DNA from: Roseovarius sp. M141
Lineage (GTDB): Bacteria; Pseudomonadota; Alphaproteobacteria; Rhodobacterales; Rhodobacteraceae
NCBI RefSeq assembly: GCF_024355225.1
Contig: NZ_VCNH01000008.1
Span: 3,286,001 to 3,350,000 of the forward strand
Reading direction: 5' to 3'
DNA: 64,000 nt
Shown: positions 1 to 10,211 of the stretch, in pieces
Position numbering within the stretch: the first letter of the stretch is position 1
Layout: each line of letters begins with the position of its first letter
Translations under genes and position numbers: made by a program
Notes under the pieces: generated by a model
Databases searched by the model: none
What the model was told of the DNA's origin: nothing
What the model saw: only the letters and a program-made list of their open reading frames with translations

Positions 1-296
1 GATATCGCCAGCGCGCTGTCGTCGGGAACGTCTATCGCTCGGGCCACGCTGATCGTCGTGCCGGCGCGGTATGTCGCCGGGTCCAGCGCCATCGACGTCA
101 CGCGCCCCACCTTGACCCCGGCCAGGCGCACGTCGGTGCCCACCGTGATGCCATCCGCCGAGCGAAAGCTGGCCGAAAGCTCGTAGCTGTCTGCAGCGGC
201 AGAGGCGCCGGTCAGTTTGCCCGCATAGGCGACAAAGCCCAGTGCCACCGCCACGACGACGGCCCCTGCGATGATTTCGCTTTTGTTTTCAGCCAT
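1..296 (-). CDS. mlaD: MlaD-family lipid-transport protein (3' part beyond window edge)
   Basis: Only the first 98 residues lie in the window; the gene runs off the left edge. The visible part has a short cytoplasmic start (MAENKSEIIAGAV), one hydrophobic anchor at about residues 8-24, then the start of an MCE domain with the typical run DGITVGTDVRLAGVKVG at about residues 48-62. In this family the protein is the periplasmic substrate-binding ring of the MlaFEDB ABC system, which moves phospholipids between the outer and inner membranes. The next gene on the same strand upstream of it (NDUFA12 family) is 23 bases away, so the two may be co-transcribed. The partner genes mlaE and mlaF are not in the window. 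The start is the ATG at 296. Confidence 0.85.
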   Translation of the reverse strand, partial: MAENKSEIIAGAVVVAVALGFVAYAGKLTGASAAADSYELSASFRSADGITVGTDVRLAGVKVGRVTSMALDPATYRAGTTISVARAIDVPDDSALAI

Positions 297-319
297 GTCC
301 GCTCTCTGCCAGTGGGGCC

Positions 320-703
320 TTATTCGGGGCTCCACGCCTCGTAATCGCTGCGCGGCTTGGAACCACTGCGGCGGATCGACCCGGCAGGCGCATAGGCCAG
401 CGCGGTGCCGGTCAGGTTTTCCAGATGCGGCTTTTCCCATGGCTGATGCGGCAGCGGCGTCTCTGTCGGCGGATCCTGATAGGTATGATGCAACCAGCCA
501 TGCCATTCGGGGCTGACGCGGCTTGCCTCGGCCTCGCCATTGTAAATGACCCAGCGGCGATCGCCGTCTTTCGAGCGGTAAAAGATATTACCCTGCGAAT
601 CCTCACCCACCTTGGTGCCTTTGCGCCAAGTATAAAGCTGAGTGTTGAGGGTCTGCCCGTGCCACCATGTCACAGCGCGCAGCAGCGAGTTGAGAATGCC
701 CAT
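320..703 (-). CDS. NADH:ubiquinone oxidoreductase subunit, NDUFA12 family
   Basis: A 127-residue protein with the NDUFA12 (B17.2) core at about residues 41-73, including [16 protein letters not shown] and the following [10 protein letters not shown] stretch. Mitochondrial NDUFA12 is an accessory subunit of respiratory complex I on the matrix arm, and alphaproteobacteria carry a homologue, so a role in complex I assembly or stability is likely. There is no signal peptide or membrane segment. The C-terminus is proline- and charge-rich, as is usual for the bacterial forms. It lies just upstream of mlaD on the same strand, away from the nuo operon. The assignment is firm by motif; the exact role in bacteria is inferred. 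Confidence 0.9.
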   Translation of the reverse strand: MGILNSLLRAVTWWHGQTLNTQLYTWRKGTKVGEDSQGNIFYRSKDGDRRWVIYNGEAEASRVSPEWHGWLHHTYQDPPTETPLPHQPWEKPHLENLTGTALAYAPAGSIRRSGSKPRSDYEAWSPE

Positions 704-1058
704 GTCGTCCTCCGCAGGTCGTTGTTCCTGATATGGCGTATTGGCGGGAAAAGGTCCAGTGGGCGGGCGCAGGAAACGATGTCATGCATGCCTCCCGCCT
801 GCGCAGCCAGTCTGGTGCCCTGCCCAAATTTCAAGCGCAGGCCGGTTAACCGGGGTGGTGCCGGTTTGGCCAAAATTGGTTTCGCAGATGCTGTCGTTGA
901 AGTAGCCTAAAGCGCGAAAGCTGTGAGAAACGGGCGCCTTTAGGGGGCGGTACGCGCCGTCAGACCTTTTTGACGGACAACTCGCATTCTACGAAGGGCG
1001 ATGAAACAGGCGTTTAATCAAACGGTTGAAGTTACCGACCGCCAGTGGAGCTTGAAGA
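704..1058. other. Intergenic region with palindromes, no convincing gene
   Basis: This 355-base divergent gap separates the NDUFA12 gene from the DUF1801 gene. No frame looks like coding sequence. It holds a perfect 12-base palindrome CCGGTTAACCGG at 842-853, a 14-base stretch at 913-926 resembling one arm of the repeat found at 24245-24290, and a small hairpin (CCGTCA/TGACGG) at 957-976. Promoters for both flanking genes should lie here, but none is convincing by eye. Confidence 0.5.
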
Positions 1059-1379
1059 ATGGACAAGGTAGAGTCACAAGAAATTGAAGGCGCGATCAAA
1101 GAGATTGTCGATCAGATTGAGCCGGATGTTCGGTACCTTCCCAAATATGGCGGAGAGGTGCTTGCGCTTGATCCGGGTGATGACGGCAAGTTCGTGGGCG
1201 GGATTTTTACCTACAAAGACCACGTGTCGCTGGAGTTCTCGCAAGGCGCTTCGTTCGATGATCCCGACGCCCTTCTAGAAGGGAAGGGAAAAAATCAGCG
1301 CCATTTGAAGTTTCGAACCTTGGAGGATGTCTCCGCAAAAGAGACCGAGAGTTTCTTGAGACAAGCGATTGCAACGTGA
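1059..1379 (+). CDS. DUF1801 domain protein
   Basis: A 106-residue soluble protein. The central part, DHVSLEFSQGASFDDPDALL at about residues 51-70 followed by KGKNQRHLKF, matches the DUF1801 family (YdhG-like fold). Members have no established biochemical function. The gene is single, flanked by a long upstream gap and by the clpX terminator region. By hand count of four rows its GC content is about 52%, clearly below the 62-65% of its neighbours, which suggests later acquisition or relaxed selection. A GGAG sits about 12 bases before the ATG. The family call is good; the function is unknown. Confidence 0.75.
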   Translation: MDKVESQEIEGAIKEIVDQIEPDVRYLPKYGGEVLALDPGDDGKFVGGIFTYKDHVSLEFSQGASFDDPDALLEGKGKNQRHLKFRTLEDVSAKETESFLRQAIAT

Positions 1380-1448
1380 TCCGCTACCCCGGTGACTGCC
1401 CGCTGTGTCCGGCGGCGCACACCGGCCCGGTTTTTACCATGCCAAAAG

Positions 1449-1480
1449 AAAAAGAGTGAACCGACAGGTCCACTCTTTCA
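1449..1480 (-). terminator. Rho-independent terminator of clpX
   Basis: Arms AAAGAGTG (1451-1458) and CACTCTTT (1471-1478) pair perfectly, with an inner ACC/GGT extension around a GACA loop. Read on the minus strand, the stem is followed by TTTTTCTTTT, so it ends transcription coming from clpX, whose stop codon is about 20 bases away. Confidence 0.8.
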
Positions 1481-1501
1481 AACTTCAAAATGGCGACCGG
1501 C

Positions 1502-2770
1502 TCAACCTGCCGACGCGCCTTCCTTCTTGGCACTTTCCGCGTAGATCAGCAGCGGCGCGGCGTCGGAAATGACCGCCTCCTCGTTCACCACGACCTCTTC
1601 GACGTTTTCCATGCTGGGCACTTCGAACATCGTATCCAGCAGAATGTCCTCAAGGATCGAGCGAAGCCCGCGCGCGCCGGTCTTGCGCGTAATGGCCCGC
1701 TTGGCGATGGCCGTCAGCGCATCGTCGGTAAAGGTCAGCTGAACATTCTCCAGTTCGAACAGGCGCTGGTATTGCTTGACCAGCGCGTTCTTTGGCTGCG
1801 TCAGAATGGTGATAAGCGCGTCCTCGTCCAGATCCTCAAGCGTTGCGATGACAGGCAAGCGGCCCACGAATTCGGGGATCAGACCGAATTTCAACAGATC
1901 CTCAGGCTCGAGATCCTTGAACACCTCGCCGACGCCGCGATCGTCCTTGTCGCGGACATCCGCGCCAAAACCCATTGCGCTGCCCTTGCCGCGCGCCGCG
2001 ATGATCTTGTCAAGGCCGGCAAAGGCGCCACCGCAGATGAACAGGATGTTGGTCGTATCCACTTGCAGGAATTCCTGCTGCGGATGCTTGCGCCCCCCCT
2101 GCGGCGGCACGGCCGCAACCGTGCCCTCCATCAGCTTGAGCAGTGCCTGCTGCACGCCCTCGCCCGACACGTCGCGCGTGATCGACGGGTTTTCAGACTT
2201 GCGCGTGATCTTGTCGACCTCGTCGATATAGACGATGCCGCGCTGCGCACGCTCCACATTATATTCGGACGCCTGAAGCAGCTTCAGGATGATGTTCTCG
2301 ACATCCTCACCGACATAACCGGCCTCGGTCAGGGTCGTCGCATCCGCCATGGTAAACGGCACATCCAGAATCCGCGCCAGCGTCTGCGCCAGCAGCGTCT
2401 TGCCGCAGCCGGTGGGACCGATCAGCATGATGTTGGATTTTTGCAGCTCGATATCGCCGCTTTTGCCGGAGTTGTTGAGACGTTTGTAATGGTTGTGAAC
2501 CGCAACCGACAGCACCTTCTTGGCCGTGGCCTGACCGATGACATAATCATCCAGCACATCACAGATCTCGCGTGGGGCGGGCACACCCTCGGACGTTTTC
2601 AGCCCGGCACTGCGCGTTTCTTCGCGGATGATATCCATGCACAGCTCGACGCATTCGTCGCAGATGAACACGGTCGGGCCGGCGATCAGCTTGCGTACCT
2701 CGTGCTGGCTTTTGCCGCAGAAACTGCAATAGAGGGTGTTCTTGCTGTCGCTGCCTGAATTATTCGACAT
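1502..2770 (-). CDS. clpX: ATP-dependent Clp protease ATP-binding subunit ClpX
   Basis: 422 residues, normal for ClpX. It unfolds tagged substrates with ATP and feeds them into ClpP. The N-terminal zinc-binding domain has Cys15, Cys18, Cys37 and Cys40. The AAA+ module has Walker A GPTGCGKT at residues 118-125, a Walker B ending IDEVDK and the pore-loop/arginine-finger regions of the family. The GFGA element is present in the middle of the protein. It lies downstream of clpP on the same strand with a 132-base gap, the usual clpP-clpX order, and has its own terminator. The protein is complete with no oddities. Confidence 0.98.
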   Translation of the reverse strand: MSNNSGSDSKNTLYCSFCGKSQHEVRKLIAGPTVFICDECVELCMDIIREETRSAGLKTSEGVPAPREICDVLDDYVIGQATAKKVLSVAVHNHYKRLNNSGKSGDIELQKSNIMLIGPTGCGKTLLAQTLARILDVPFTMADATTLTEAGYVGEDVENIILKLLQASEYNVERAQRGIVYIDEVDKITRKSENPSITRDVSGEGVQQALLKLMEGTVAAVPPQGGRKHPQQEFLQVDTTNILFICGGAFAGLDKIIAARGKGSAMGFGADVRDKDDRGVGEVFKDLEPEDLLKFGLIPEFVGRLPVIATLEDLDEDALITILTQPKNALVKQYQRLFELENVQLTFTDDALTAIAKRAITRKTGARGLRSILEDILLDTMFEVPSMENVEEVVVNEEAVISDAAPLLIYAESAKKEGASAG

Positions 2771-2902
2771 GATCTACCTTTCGGGCGGTGCGTTGCAAAC
2801 GGGGGCCAAGACACAGGTCAGGCCACCCTTTTCCTTAACTTAGGGCAGGCACCGGGCGGCGACAATCGCAAAATGCCGCGCCCGAAACCTGTGATTCTTG
2901 TC

Positions 2903-3544
2903 TTATGACTTGGGCTTTTCGTCGTCCTCGGGCTTGATTCGGTTCTCGACGATCTCGTCGATCAGGCCCCAATTCTTGGCGTCCTCGGGCGACATGAAGT
3001 TGTCGCGCTCCAGCGCCTCTTCGACCTTTTTCAGGGTCTGGCCGGTATGTTTGACGTAAATCTCATTCAGCCGTTTCTTTAGCTTCAGCGTCTCTTCGGC
3101 GTGAATCATGATGTCGGTCGCCTGACCCTGATACCCGCCCGACGGCTGGTGCACCATGATCCGCGAATTGGGCAGCGAGAATCGCATGCCCGGCGCGCCC
3201 GCCGTCAACAGCAGCGACCCCATCGAGGCCGCCTGCCCGATCACCAGCGTCGACACCTTGGGCCGGATGTACTGCATCGTGTCGTAGATCGACAGGCCGG
3301 ACGTAACCACGCCGCCGGGGCTGTTGATATACATGCTGATTTCCTTGGACGGGTTTTCCGCCTCAAGGTGCAGCAGCTGCGCGACGATCAGGCTGGACAT
3401 GCCGTCATGGACCGGGCCGCTGAGGAAAATGATCCGCTCTTTCAGCAGGCGCGAGAAAATGTCGTAGGCCCGCTCCCCCCGGCTGGTCTGTTCGACCACC
3501 ATCGGCACGAGGGTGTTCATGTAGGTGTCCATTGGGTCTGTCAT
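2903..3544 (-). CDS. clpP: ATP-dependent Clp protease proteolytic subunit ClpP
   Basis: 213 residues, the size of the housekeeping ClpP. It forms the 14-subunit serine peptidase chamber that degrades substrates delivered by ClpX or ClpA. The catalytic triad is visible as Ser108 (QAASMGSLL), His132 (MVHQPSGG) and Asp181 (ERDNFMS). The oxyanion and handle regions are intact. The C-terminus is a short charged tail (EDDEKPKS). The gene precedes clpX on the minus strand. Upstream, at 3576-3598, is an inverted repeat that may belong to its promoter region. Confidence 0.98.
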   Translation of the reverse strand: MTDPMDTYMNTLVPMVVEQTSRGERAYDIFSRLLKERIIFLSGPVHDGMSSLIVAQLLHLEAENPSKEISMYINSPGGVVTSGLSIYDTMQYIRPKVSTLVIGQAASMGSLLLTAGAPGMRFSLPNSRIMVHQPSGGYQGQATDIMIHAEETLKLKKRLNEIYVKHTGQTLKKVEEALERDNFMSPEDAKNWGLIDEIVENRIKPEDDEKPKS

Positions 3545-3570
3545 ATTCCGCCTTGCCTGCTGAAGTACGT

Positions 3571-3599
3571 CTGATCCTTAGCTGATCAGATCCTAAGGG
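3571..3599 (-). promoter_or_regulatory. Inverted repeat upstream of clpP
   Basis: CCTTAG (3576-3581) and CTAAGG (3593-3598) are perfect inverted arms flanking a TGATCA palindrome (3583-3588), 30-60 bases before the clpP start. It may be an operator or part of a structured leader. No known regulator motif was recognised. Confidence 0.3.
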
Positions 3600-3654
3600 A
3601 GTCTTAGTATCGCGCCCAAGGGGCCGCAAGGGCACGCCGGGAAATTGTCGCCGC

Positions 3655-5289
3655 CTACTGCGATGCCCGGCTTTCACGCCCGATGGTGCGGCACAGCAGC
3701 AGAACGGGAATCAGGCCAAACCCCACCAGCGCCAGCGACGGCACCGCCGCCTCGCGCAGGCGTTCATCCGCCGCCAGGCGATAGGCCTGTACCGCCAGAG
3801 TGTCAAAGTTGAACGGGTGCAGGATCAGCGTCGCGGGCAGTTCCTTCATCACGTCGACGAACACGATCAGCAGCGCGGTCAGCACCGAGGTGCGCGCCAC
3901 CGGCAGATGCACCCGCCACAGCAGCCTCGCCGAGCCCTGGCCGAGGCTGCGCGCGATCGCGTCGAAATGCCCGGGCACAGTCGCCATGCCGCTGTCATAG
4001 GCGTTGAGGGCGGCGGCCATGAACCGCGCCATGTAGGCCAGCACCATCAGCCAGATAGATCCGGTGATCAGCAGCCCGGTATCGATGCCGAAATTGCCCT
4101 CCATGAATCGATCGATGGCGTTATCAAGGCCCGCCATCGGCACCATCAGGCCCACGGCGATCACCCCGCCCGGCACGGCATAGCCAAGGCCCGCGCCCAC
4201 CACCAGCGCGCGCGACGTGCGCCCCGGTTTGGTGCGGGCGCGAAACCCGATCAGGATCGCGCCGATCACCGTCAGCACGGACGCCACGGCAGCCAGCAGC
4301 ACGGAATTGCCCATCAACGACAGATAGCGTGGCTGGATCAGGCTCTGCCCCGATCCCCATGCCATGATGCCCAACATCACCACCGGGATCAGGAACCCCA
4401 GCAACACGGGCAGGAAACAAATGGCCGTTGCGCCCCAGCCCTTCCAGCCGGTCAGCCTCGGCTTCGTCAGCACTTCGAACCGCGCACCACCGCGGCTTGC
4501 CCGGCGCGCGCGGCCTCGTTGGGCGCGCTCCAGCCCCGCCAGCAGCAGCGCGAAGCTCAGCAGGCACAGCGACAACTGCGCCGCTGTCGCCCGCTCGCCC
4601 AGCGAAAACCACGCCTGATAGATACCGGTTGCAAAGGTCTGCACGTTAAAGAAGGCAACCGTGCCATAGTCCGCGATCGTCTCCATGACGACAAGCAGCG
4701 CGCCGCCCATGATCGCCGGGCGCGCCATCGGCAGCGCCACGGCCCAGAACGCCGCCAGCGGCGGGCGCCCCAGCGTGCGCGCCACCAGAAACGCGTTTGA
4801 GCTTTGCTGGCGGAAGGACGCGCGCGCCAACAGGTACACATAAGGGTAAAGCACCATCGTCAGCATCACCGCCGCACCACCCAGGCTGCGGATCTCGGGG
4901 AACCAGTAGTCGCGCGGGCCCCAGCCGGTGAGATCGCGCAGCAGCGTCTGCACAGGGCCGGGATGGTCCAGAAGCGACGTATAGGCATAGGCCAGAACAT
5001 AGGCCGGAAACGCCAGCGGCAGCGCCAGCGCGACCTCCAGCCAGCGCACACCGGGGAAGCGATAGACCGTCACCATCCACGCCGTCGCCGTGCCGATGAC
5101 GGCGGCGCCGCTGCCCACGATAGCGACCAGCGCAAGGGTGGTGGCCGTATAACGCGGCAGCACCGTCGACAAAACATCGCGCCAAGTCTGCAAATCGCCG
5201 CCCAGCGCGGCCAGCGCAGCGGCAAGGATCGGTGCCACGCACAACGCGGCAACGGCCCAAGCCAGCCGGTACATCAGCCGTTCGGTCAA
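3655..5289 (-). CDS. Iron-type ABC transporter permease (FbpB/ThiP-like, two fused permease halves)
   Basis: 544 residues with about 12 predicted membrane segments arranged as two binding-protein-dependent permease domains in one chain, as in FbpB, SfuB and ThiP. Such proteins form the membrane channel for ferric iron, or for thiamine in ThiP. The permease motif region is seen in each half (near residues 170-195 and 440-470). The start used is TTG at 5289 with a GGGG stretch upstream; the ATG at 5274 is an alternative that loses five residues. Unusually, no substrate-binding protein or ATPase gene of the same system lies next to it: clpP is on one side and the divergent peptide importer on the other. 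The substrate is therefore inferred from family only. Confidence 0.85.
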   Translation of the reverse strand: MTERLMYRLAWAVAALCVAPILAAALAALGGDLQTWRDVLSTVLPRYTATTLALVAIVGSGAAVIGTATAWMVTVYRFPGVRWLEVALALPLAFPAYVLAYAYTSLLDHPGPVQTLLRDLTGWGPRDYWFPEIRSLGGAAVMLTMVLYPYVYLLARASFRQQSSNAFLVARTLGRPPLAAFWAVALPMARPAIMGGALLVVMETIADYGTVAFFNVQTFATGIYQAWFSLGERATAAQLSLCLLSFALLLAGLERAQRGRARRASRGGARFEVLTKPRLTGWKGWGATAICFLPVLLGFLIPVVMLGIMAWGSGQSLIQPRYLSLMGNSVLLAAVASVLTVIGAILIGFRARTKPGRTSRALVVGAGLGYAVPGGVIAVGLMVPMAGLDNAIDRFMEGNFGIDTGLLITGSIWLMVLAYMARFMAAALNAYDSGMATVPGHFDAIARSLGQGSARLLWRVHLPVARTSVLTALLIVFVDVMKELPATLILHPFNFDTLAVQAYRLAADERLREAAVPSLALVGFGLIPVLLLCRTIGRESRASQ

Positions 5290-5636
5290 GAAAAATCCCC
5301 AGACACCAGGCGTCTATGCCTGAGCGTTTCGATCAATAATCAGCACATGGGGGAGGGTCAAGGCCGCGAGGTCGGCATTTACGCGAACTGCCGGACGCTC
5401 CGGCCACGATCCACACCCGCGATGTTGGCGGGGGATCGCGGCGCCTCTGGCCACTGCGCCTTGGCCGAAAGGGAAATTCGACCGAATCCAGCGGTTTAAC
5501 GCAGCCATTTGCGACCGCGCGACGGCCTATCGCAGGATAGCAGTCTTTACATGCAACCAGAATCGGGACAACCTGCCGCATCTGCTGACGCGGCTTCCTA
5601 AAACGCTGCGCGCACCTACCATCAGGGAGATACTTC
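5290..5636. other. Divergent intergenic region
   Basis: A 347-base gap between the iron-type permease (minus) and the peptide-binding protein (plus). It includes a small hairpin CAGGC/GCCTG at 5307-5322. A 64-codon open frame on the minus strand (5314-5508) has no recognisable motif and was not called. The plus-strand gene has a good ribosome binding site, GGGAG, about 8 bases before its ATG at 5637. Confidence 0.5.
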
Positions 5637-7181
5637 ATGAAAACACTTCGCACCCTCGCCACGGCCACTGCCACGGCCCTGCTGCTGGGCGCCGGCAGCA
5701 TGGTTTCGGCGCAGACGCTGAACTTTGCTTATGACGCCGATCCCGTCTCGCTTGACCCGCACGAGCAGCTTTCGGGCGGCACACTGCAAATGAGCCATAT
5801 GACCTTCGATCCGCTGGTCCGCTGGAATGCCGACCACGGGTTCGATCCGCGTCTGGCCACCGAATGGGAGCGCGTCGACGACACCACCATGCGTTTCACA
5901 TTGCGCGAGGGGGTCAAGTTCCACTCCGGGAACCCGATGACCGCCGAAGACGTCGTCTGGACCATCGAGCGGCTGAAATCCTCGGCCGACTTCAAAAGCA
6001 TTTTCGCGGGTTGGACGACGGTCACCGCGATCGACGATACCACCGTGGAAATCAAGACGGACGGGCCCAGCCCGCTTGTTCTGAACACCGCCACCTACGT
6101 GTTCCCCATGGACAAGAAGTTCTACGAGGAAGGCGGCGCCGGAATTGCCAAGCATGGCGATAGCTTTGCGTCGAAAAACATGTCGGGCACCGGCCCCTTC
6201 ACCGTCTCCGAGCGCGAGCAGGGCGTGAAGATGGTGTTCAAACGCAATCCCGATTACTGGGACACCGACAGCCCCGGCAATGTGCAGACCGCCGTACTGA
6301 CCCCGATCAAGGAAGCACCGACGCGCGTCGCTGCCCTGCTGTCGGGCGATGTCGATTTTATCGCCCCCGTCCCCCCCACCGACCTTGAGCGGATCAGGAA
6401 CGATGACAAGGTGGACCTCATCACCCTGCCCGGCACGCGCATCATCACGCTGCAACTGAACGGCAAGCGGAACGAGGCGCTGGCCAACCCCAAGGTCCGT
6501 CTGGCCATGGCCAACGCCATCAACAATGAGGGCATCGTTCAAAAGATCATGAAGGGCTTTGGAACCGTCGCGGCACAGAACTCGCCCGCGGGTTATGACG
6601 GTCACAACCCCGATCTGCTGCCCCGCTTTGACGTCGCCAAGGCGCAGGCCCTGATGGAAGAGGCCGGGTACGCGGACGGATTCAGCGCAACGATGATGTG
6701 CCCCAATAACCGCTATGTGAACGACTACAAGATCTGCGAAGCGGCCTCGGCGATGCTGGCTCAGATCAAGATCGACGTTGACCTGACTACCATCCCCAAG
6801 GCGCAATACTGGCCCAAATACGACGAGCGCGCAGCAGACATCATGATGATCGGCTGGCATTCGGATACCGAGGATTCGGCGAACTTCTTTGAATTCCTCA
6901 ACATGACCCCCGACGCCGACACCGGCCGCGGTCAGTACAATTCGGGCAATTACTCGAACCCCGAGGTCGACGCGATGACCATCGCGACCCTGACCGAAAC
7001 GGACAAGGAAAAGCGAACGGCAGACCTGCAACAGATCGAAAAGCTGCTCTATGACGATGCGGCCTTCATTCCGCTGCACTGGCAGGATCTGGCATGGGCC
7101 GCGCGCAAGGGCGTGAACGTGGAACCGATCCTGAACGTGATGAACTTCCCCTATCTGGGCGACCTCGTCATCGAGGAATAA
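5637..7181 (+). CDS. Peptide/nickel-type ABC transporter substrate-binding protein
   Basis: 514 residues of the SBP_bac_5 (DppA/OppA/NikA) family. It begins with a Sec signal peptide (MKTLRTLATATATALLLGAG, cleavage near SAQ at about residue 26). The mature part has the family pattern DADPVSLDPHEQLS early and the stretch GTGPFTVSEREQGVKM near residues 183-198. It should bind substrate in the periplasm and deliver it to the permeases encoded downstream. It is the first gene of a five-gene operon, and a strong hairpin after its stop probably protects its mRNA so that it is made in excess. The substrate (dipeptide, oligopeptide, opine or metal chelate) cannot be told from sequence. Confidence 0.93.
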   Translation: MKTLRTLATATATALLLGAGSMVSAQTLNFAYDADPVSLDPHEQLSGGTLQMSHMTFDPLVRWNADHGFDPRLATEWERVDDTTMRFTLREGVKFHSGNPMTAEDVVWTIERLKSSADFKSIFAGWTTVTAIDDTTVEIKTDGPSPLVLNTATYVFPMDKKFYEEGGAGIAKHGDSFASKNMSGTGPFTVSEREQGVKMVFKRNPDYWDTDSPGNVQTAVLTPIKEAPTRVAALLSGDVDFIAPVPPTDLERIRNDDKVDLITLPGTRIITLQLNGKRNEALANPKVRLAMANAINNEGIVQKIMKGFGTVAAQNSPAGYDGHNPDLLPRFDVAKAQALMEEAGYADGFSATMMCPNNRYVNDYKICEAASAMLAQIKIDVDLTTIPKAQYWPKYDERAADIMMIGWHSDTEDSANFFEFLNMTPDADTGRGQYNSGNYSNPEVDAMTIATLTETDKEKRTADLQQIEKLLYDDAAFIPLHWQDLAWAARKGVNVEPILNVMNFPYLGDLVIEE

Positions 7182-7189
7182 GAAGCTTT

Positions 7190-7216
7190 GGCGGGCCTGC
7201 ATCACGCTGGCCCGCC
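7190..7216 (+). terminator. Intercistronic hairpin after binding-protein gene
   Basis: Perfect 8-base arms GGCGGGCC (7190-7197) and GGCCCGCC (7209-7216) surround an 11-base loop, 8 bases after the stop codon. There is no U-tract, so it looks like an mRNA-stabilising or partial-termination element between the binding protein and permease genes. Confidence 0.6.
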
Positions 7217-7333
7217 GCCACGTCATTCGCCCTACAGGGGTTGACGCGCGGGGTAGCCTCAGCTTTTAGTGGTGTCACATCCATTCAGGACGATACCGGC
7301 CCCTCCAGCATTCGCCAGAGACGATAGCCAATC

Positions 7334-8320
7334 ATGCACATCATCGCATTCCTTATCCGACGCGCCATTCAGGCTGTGATCGTGATGTTCGTCATCTCGC
7401 TCATCGGGTTTTCCATTCAGGACAATCTGGGCGATCCGCTGCGCGAGCTGGTCGGTCAATCCGTGTCCGAAGCCGACCGCGACGCCCTGCGCAGCGAACT
7501 GGGACTGAACGATCCCTTCCTTGTCCAATATGGCCGCTTTCTGGGCAACGCCGTTCAGGGCGATCTGGGCAATTCGTATTTCTTCAAGCGCCCGGCGCTT
7601 GACGTCATCATGGACAAATTCCCCGCCACGTTTGAACTGGTCCTCGGCTCCGTGGTCATATTCCTTGCCCTGTCGATCCCCGGCGGCATCTATTGCGCCA
7701 TCAACCGCGAAAAATGGATGGCCAAGACGATCATGACCGCGTCAATCATCGGCATATCGGTGCCGGTATTCCTGACCGCGATCCTTCTGGTCTGGCTGTT
7801 TGGTGTCGAACTGGGCTGGCTGCCCGCATTCGGGCGTGGTGCCACGGTTGAATTGCCATGGGGCTGGGATACCGGGTTTCTCACCATCGACGGTTTGGCG
7901 CATCTGATCCTGCCCTGTATCGCCCTCAGCTCGATCATGCTGCCCCTCTTCATCCGCCTTATCCGGGCCGAAATGATGGAGGCAATGGGCACCGATTACG
8001 TCCGGTTCGCCCGCGCCAAGGGGCTGTCGACGCCGCGCGTCCGCTATGTCCACGCGTTCCGCAACACGCTGCTGCCCGTTGTCACGGTGGGCGGTCTGAT
8101 GATCGGCACGCTAATCGCCTACACCATCCTGACCGAAACCGTGTTCCAGTGGCCCGGCATGGGGTTCCTGTTCCTTGAGGCGGTGAACCGCGTCGATACA
8201 CCGCTGATCATCGCCTATATCATCGTGGTCGGCCTGATTTTTGTCGTGGTCAATACCATCGTCGATTTCGTCTACACCCTGATCAATCCGATGGTGAAAC
8301 TGCCGGGGGCCAAATCATGA
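7334..8320 (+). CDS. ABC transporter permease (DppB/OppB-like)
   Basis: 328 residues and about six membrane segments. It has the typical N-terminus of DppB-type permeases (IAFLIRRAIQAVIVMFVISL) and the cytoplasmic EAA loop near residues 215-245 (DYVRFARAKGLSTPRVRYVH), which contacts the ATPases. It forms half of the translocation channel. Its stop codon overlaps the next permease start by ATGA, so the two are translationally coupled. The 152-base gap before it contains the hairpin of the preceding gene. Confidence 0.93.
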   Translation: MHIIAFLIRRAIQAVIVMFVISLIGFSIQDNLGDPLRELVGQSVSEADRDALRSELGLNDPFLVQYGRFLGNAVQGDLGNSYFFKRPALDVIMDKFPATFELVLGSVVIFLALSIPGGIYCAINREKWMAKTIMTASIIGISVPVFLTAILLVWLFGVELGWLPAFGRGATVELPWGWDTGFLTIDGLAHLILPCIALSSIMLPLFIRLIRAEMMEAMGTDYVRFARAKGLSTPRVRYVHAFRNTLLPVVTVGGLMIGTLIAYTILTETVFQWPGMGFLFLEAVNRVDTPLIIAYIIVVGLIFVVVNTIVDFVYTLINPMVKLPGAKS

Positions 8321-9224
8321 TTACCTGGCGTGGCTTCCTGAAACGTTTCCTGTCGGACCCTGTCGCCATCGGCGCCGGTATCGTGCTGCTGATCCTGATC
8401 GTCATGGCTGCACTGGCCCCATGGATCGCGCCGCAGAACCCCTATGATCCGCTGCAATTGAACATCATGGACAGCGAACTGCCCCCGTCGTGGCGCACGG
8501 GTGGGGACGAACGTTACTGGCTGGGCACCGACACGCAAGGGCGCGGTGTTTTCAGCACCATTCTGTATGGCACCGGCATTTCGCTGCTGATCGGCATCGG
8601 CGCCGTTATCGTGCAGGGTATCCTCGGCGTTACCCTCGGCCTCTGGGCGGGGTACAAGGGCGGTTGGGTTGACAGTTTCCTGATGCGCCTTGCCGATATC
8701 CAGATGTCCCTGTCGACGCTGATGATCGCGATCATCGCGCTGGCCCTTTTTCAGACCGCGTTCGATGCCAACATCTATGCCGATTACGCCATCTTCATGC
8801 TGATCCTCATCATTGGCGTCGCCGAATGGCCCAAATTTGCACGCACCGTCCGCTCCTCCGTTCTGGGCGAGAAGAACAAGGAATACGTCGACGCCGCCCG
8901 CGTGATCGGCCTGCCCGCGCGCAAGGTGATGTGGCTCCACATCCTGCCCAACACGCTGACGCCGGTGCTGGTGATTTCCACCATCCAGGTGGCCGAGGCG
9001 ATCATGACCGAGGCGGCCCTGTCGTTCCTCGGTCTTGGCATGCCCACCGACAAACCATCACTGGGGTCGCTGATCCGGTCAGGATTTGAATTCATCTTTT
9101 CGGGCAGTTGGTGGATCACACTCTATCCGGCCATCGTATTGGTCACACTGGTGCTGGCGCTCAACCTCTTGGGCGACTGGCTGCGCGATGTATTGAACCC
9201 GAAACTGCGCCGGGGGGATGACTG

Positions 9225-9225
<1 letters not shown>
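8317..9225 (+). CDS. ABC transporter permease (DppC/OppC-like)
   Basis: 302 residues. It shows the DppC pattern of an N-terminal anchor, a periplasmic loop containing the GTDTQGRGVFS motif at about residues 70-80, and a permease core with the EAA loop KEYVDAARVIGLPARKVMWL. It is the second channel subunit of this importer. It overlaps the upstream permease by 4 bases and shares one base with the downstream ATPase start (TGATG), a tightly coupled arrangement. Confidence 0.93.

Positions 9226-10207
<982 letters not shown>

Positions 10208-10211
<4 letters not shown>

Noticed and set aside
1490..2758. Long open frame antisense to clpX
   Set aside because: It mirrors clpX codon structure in a GC-rich genome; the predicted protein is Arg/His/Gln-rich with no family resemblance.
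5314..5508. Small minus-strand frame in the gap before the peptide importer
   Set aside because: No ribosome binding site, no motif, poor residue mix.
5622..7226. 534-codon open frame antisense to the peptide-binding protein gene
   Set aside because: It is a shadow of strong codon bias on the other strand; the protein shows no signal peptide or motif.
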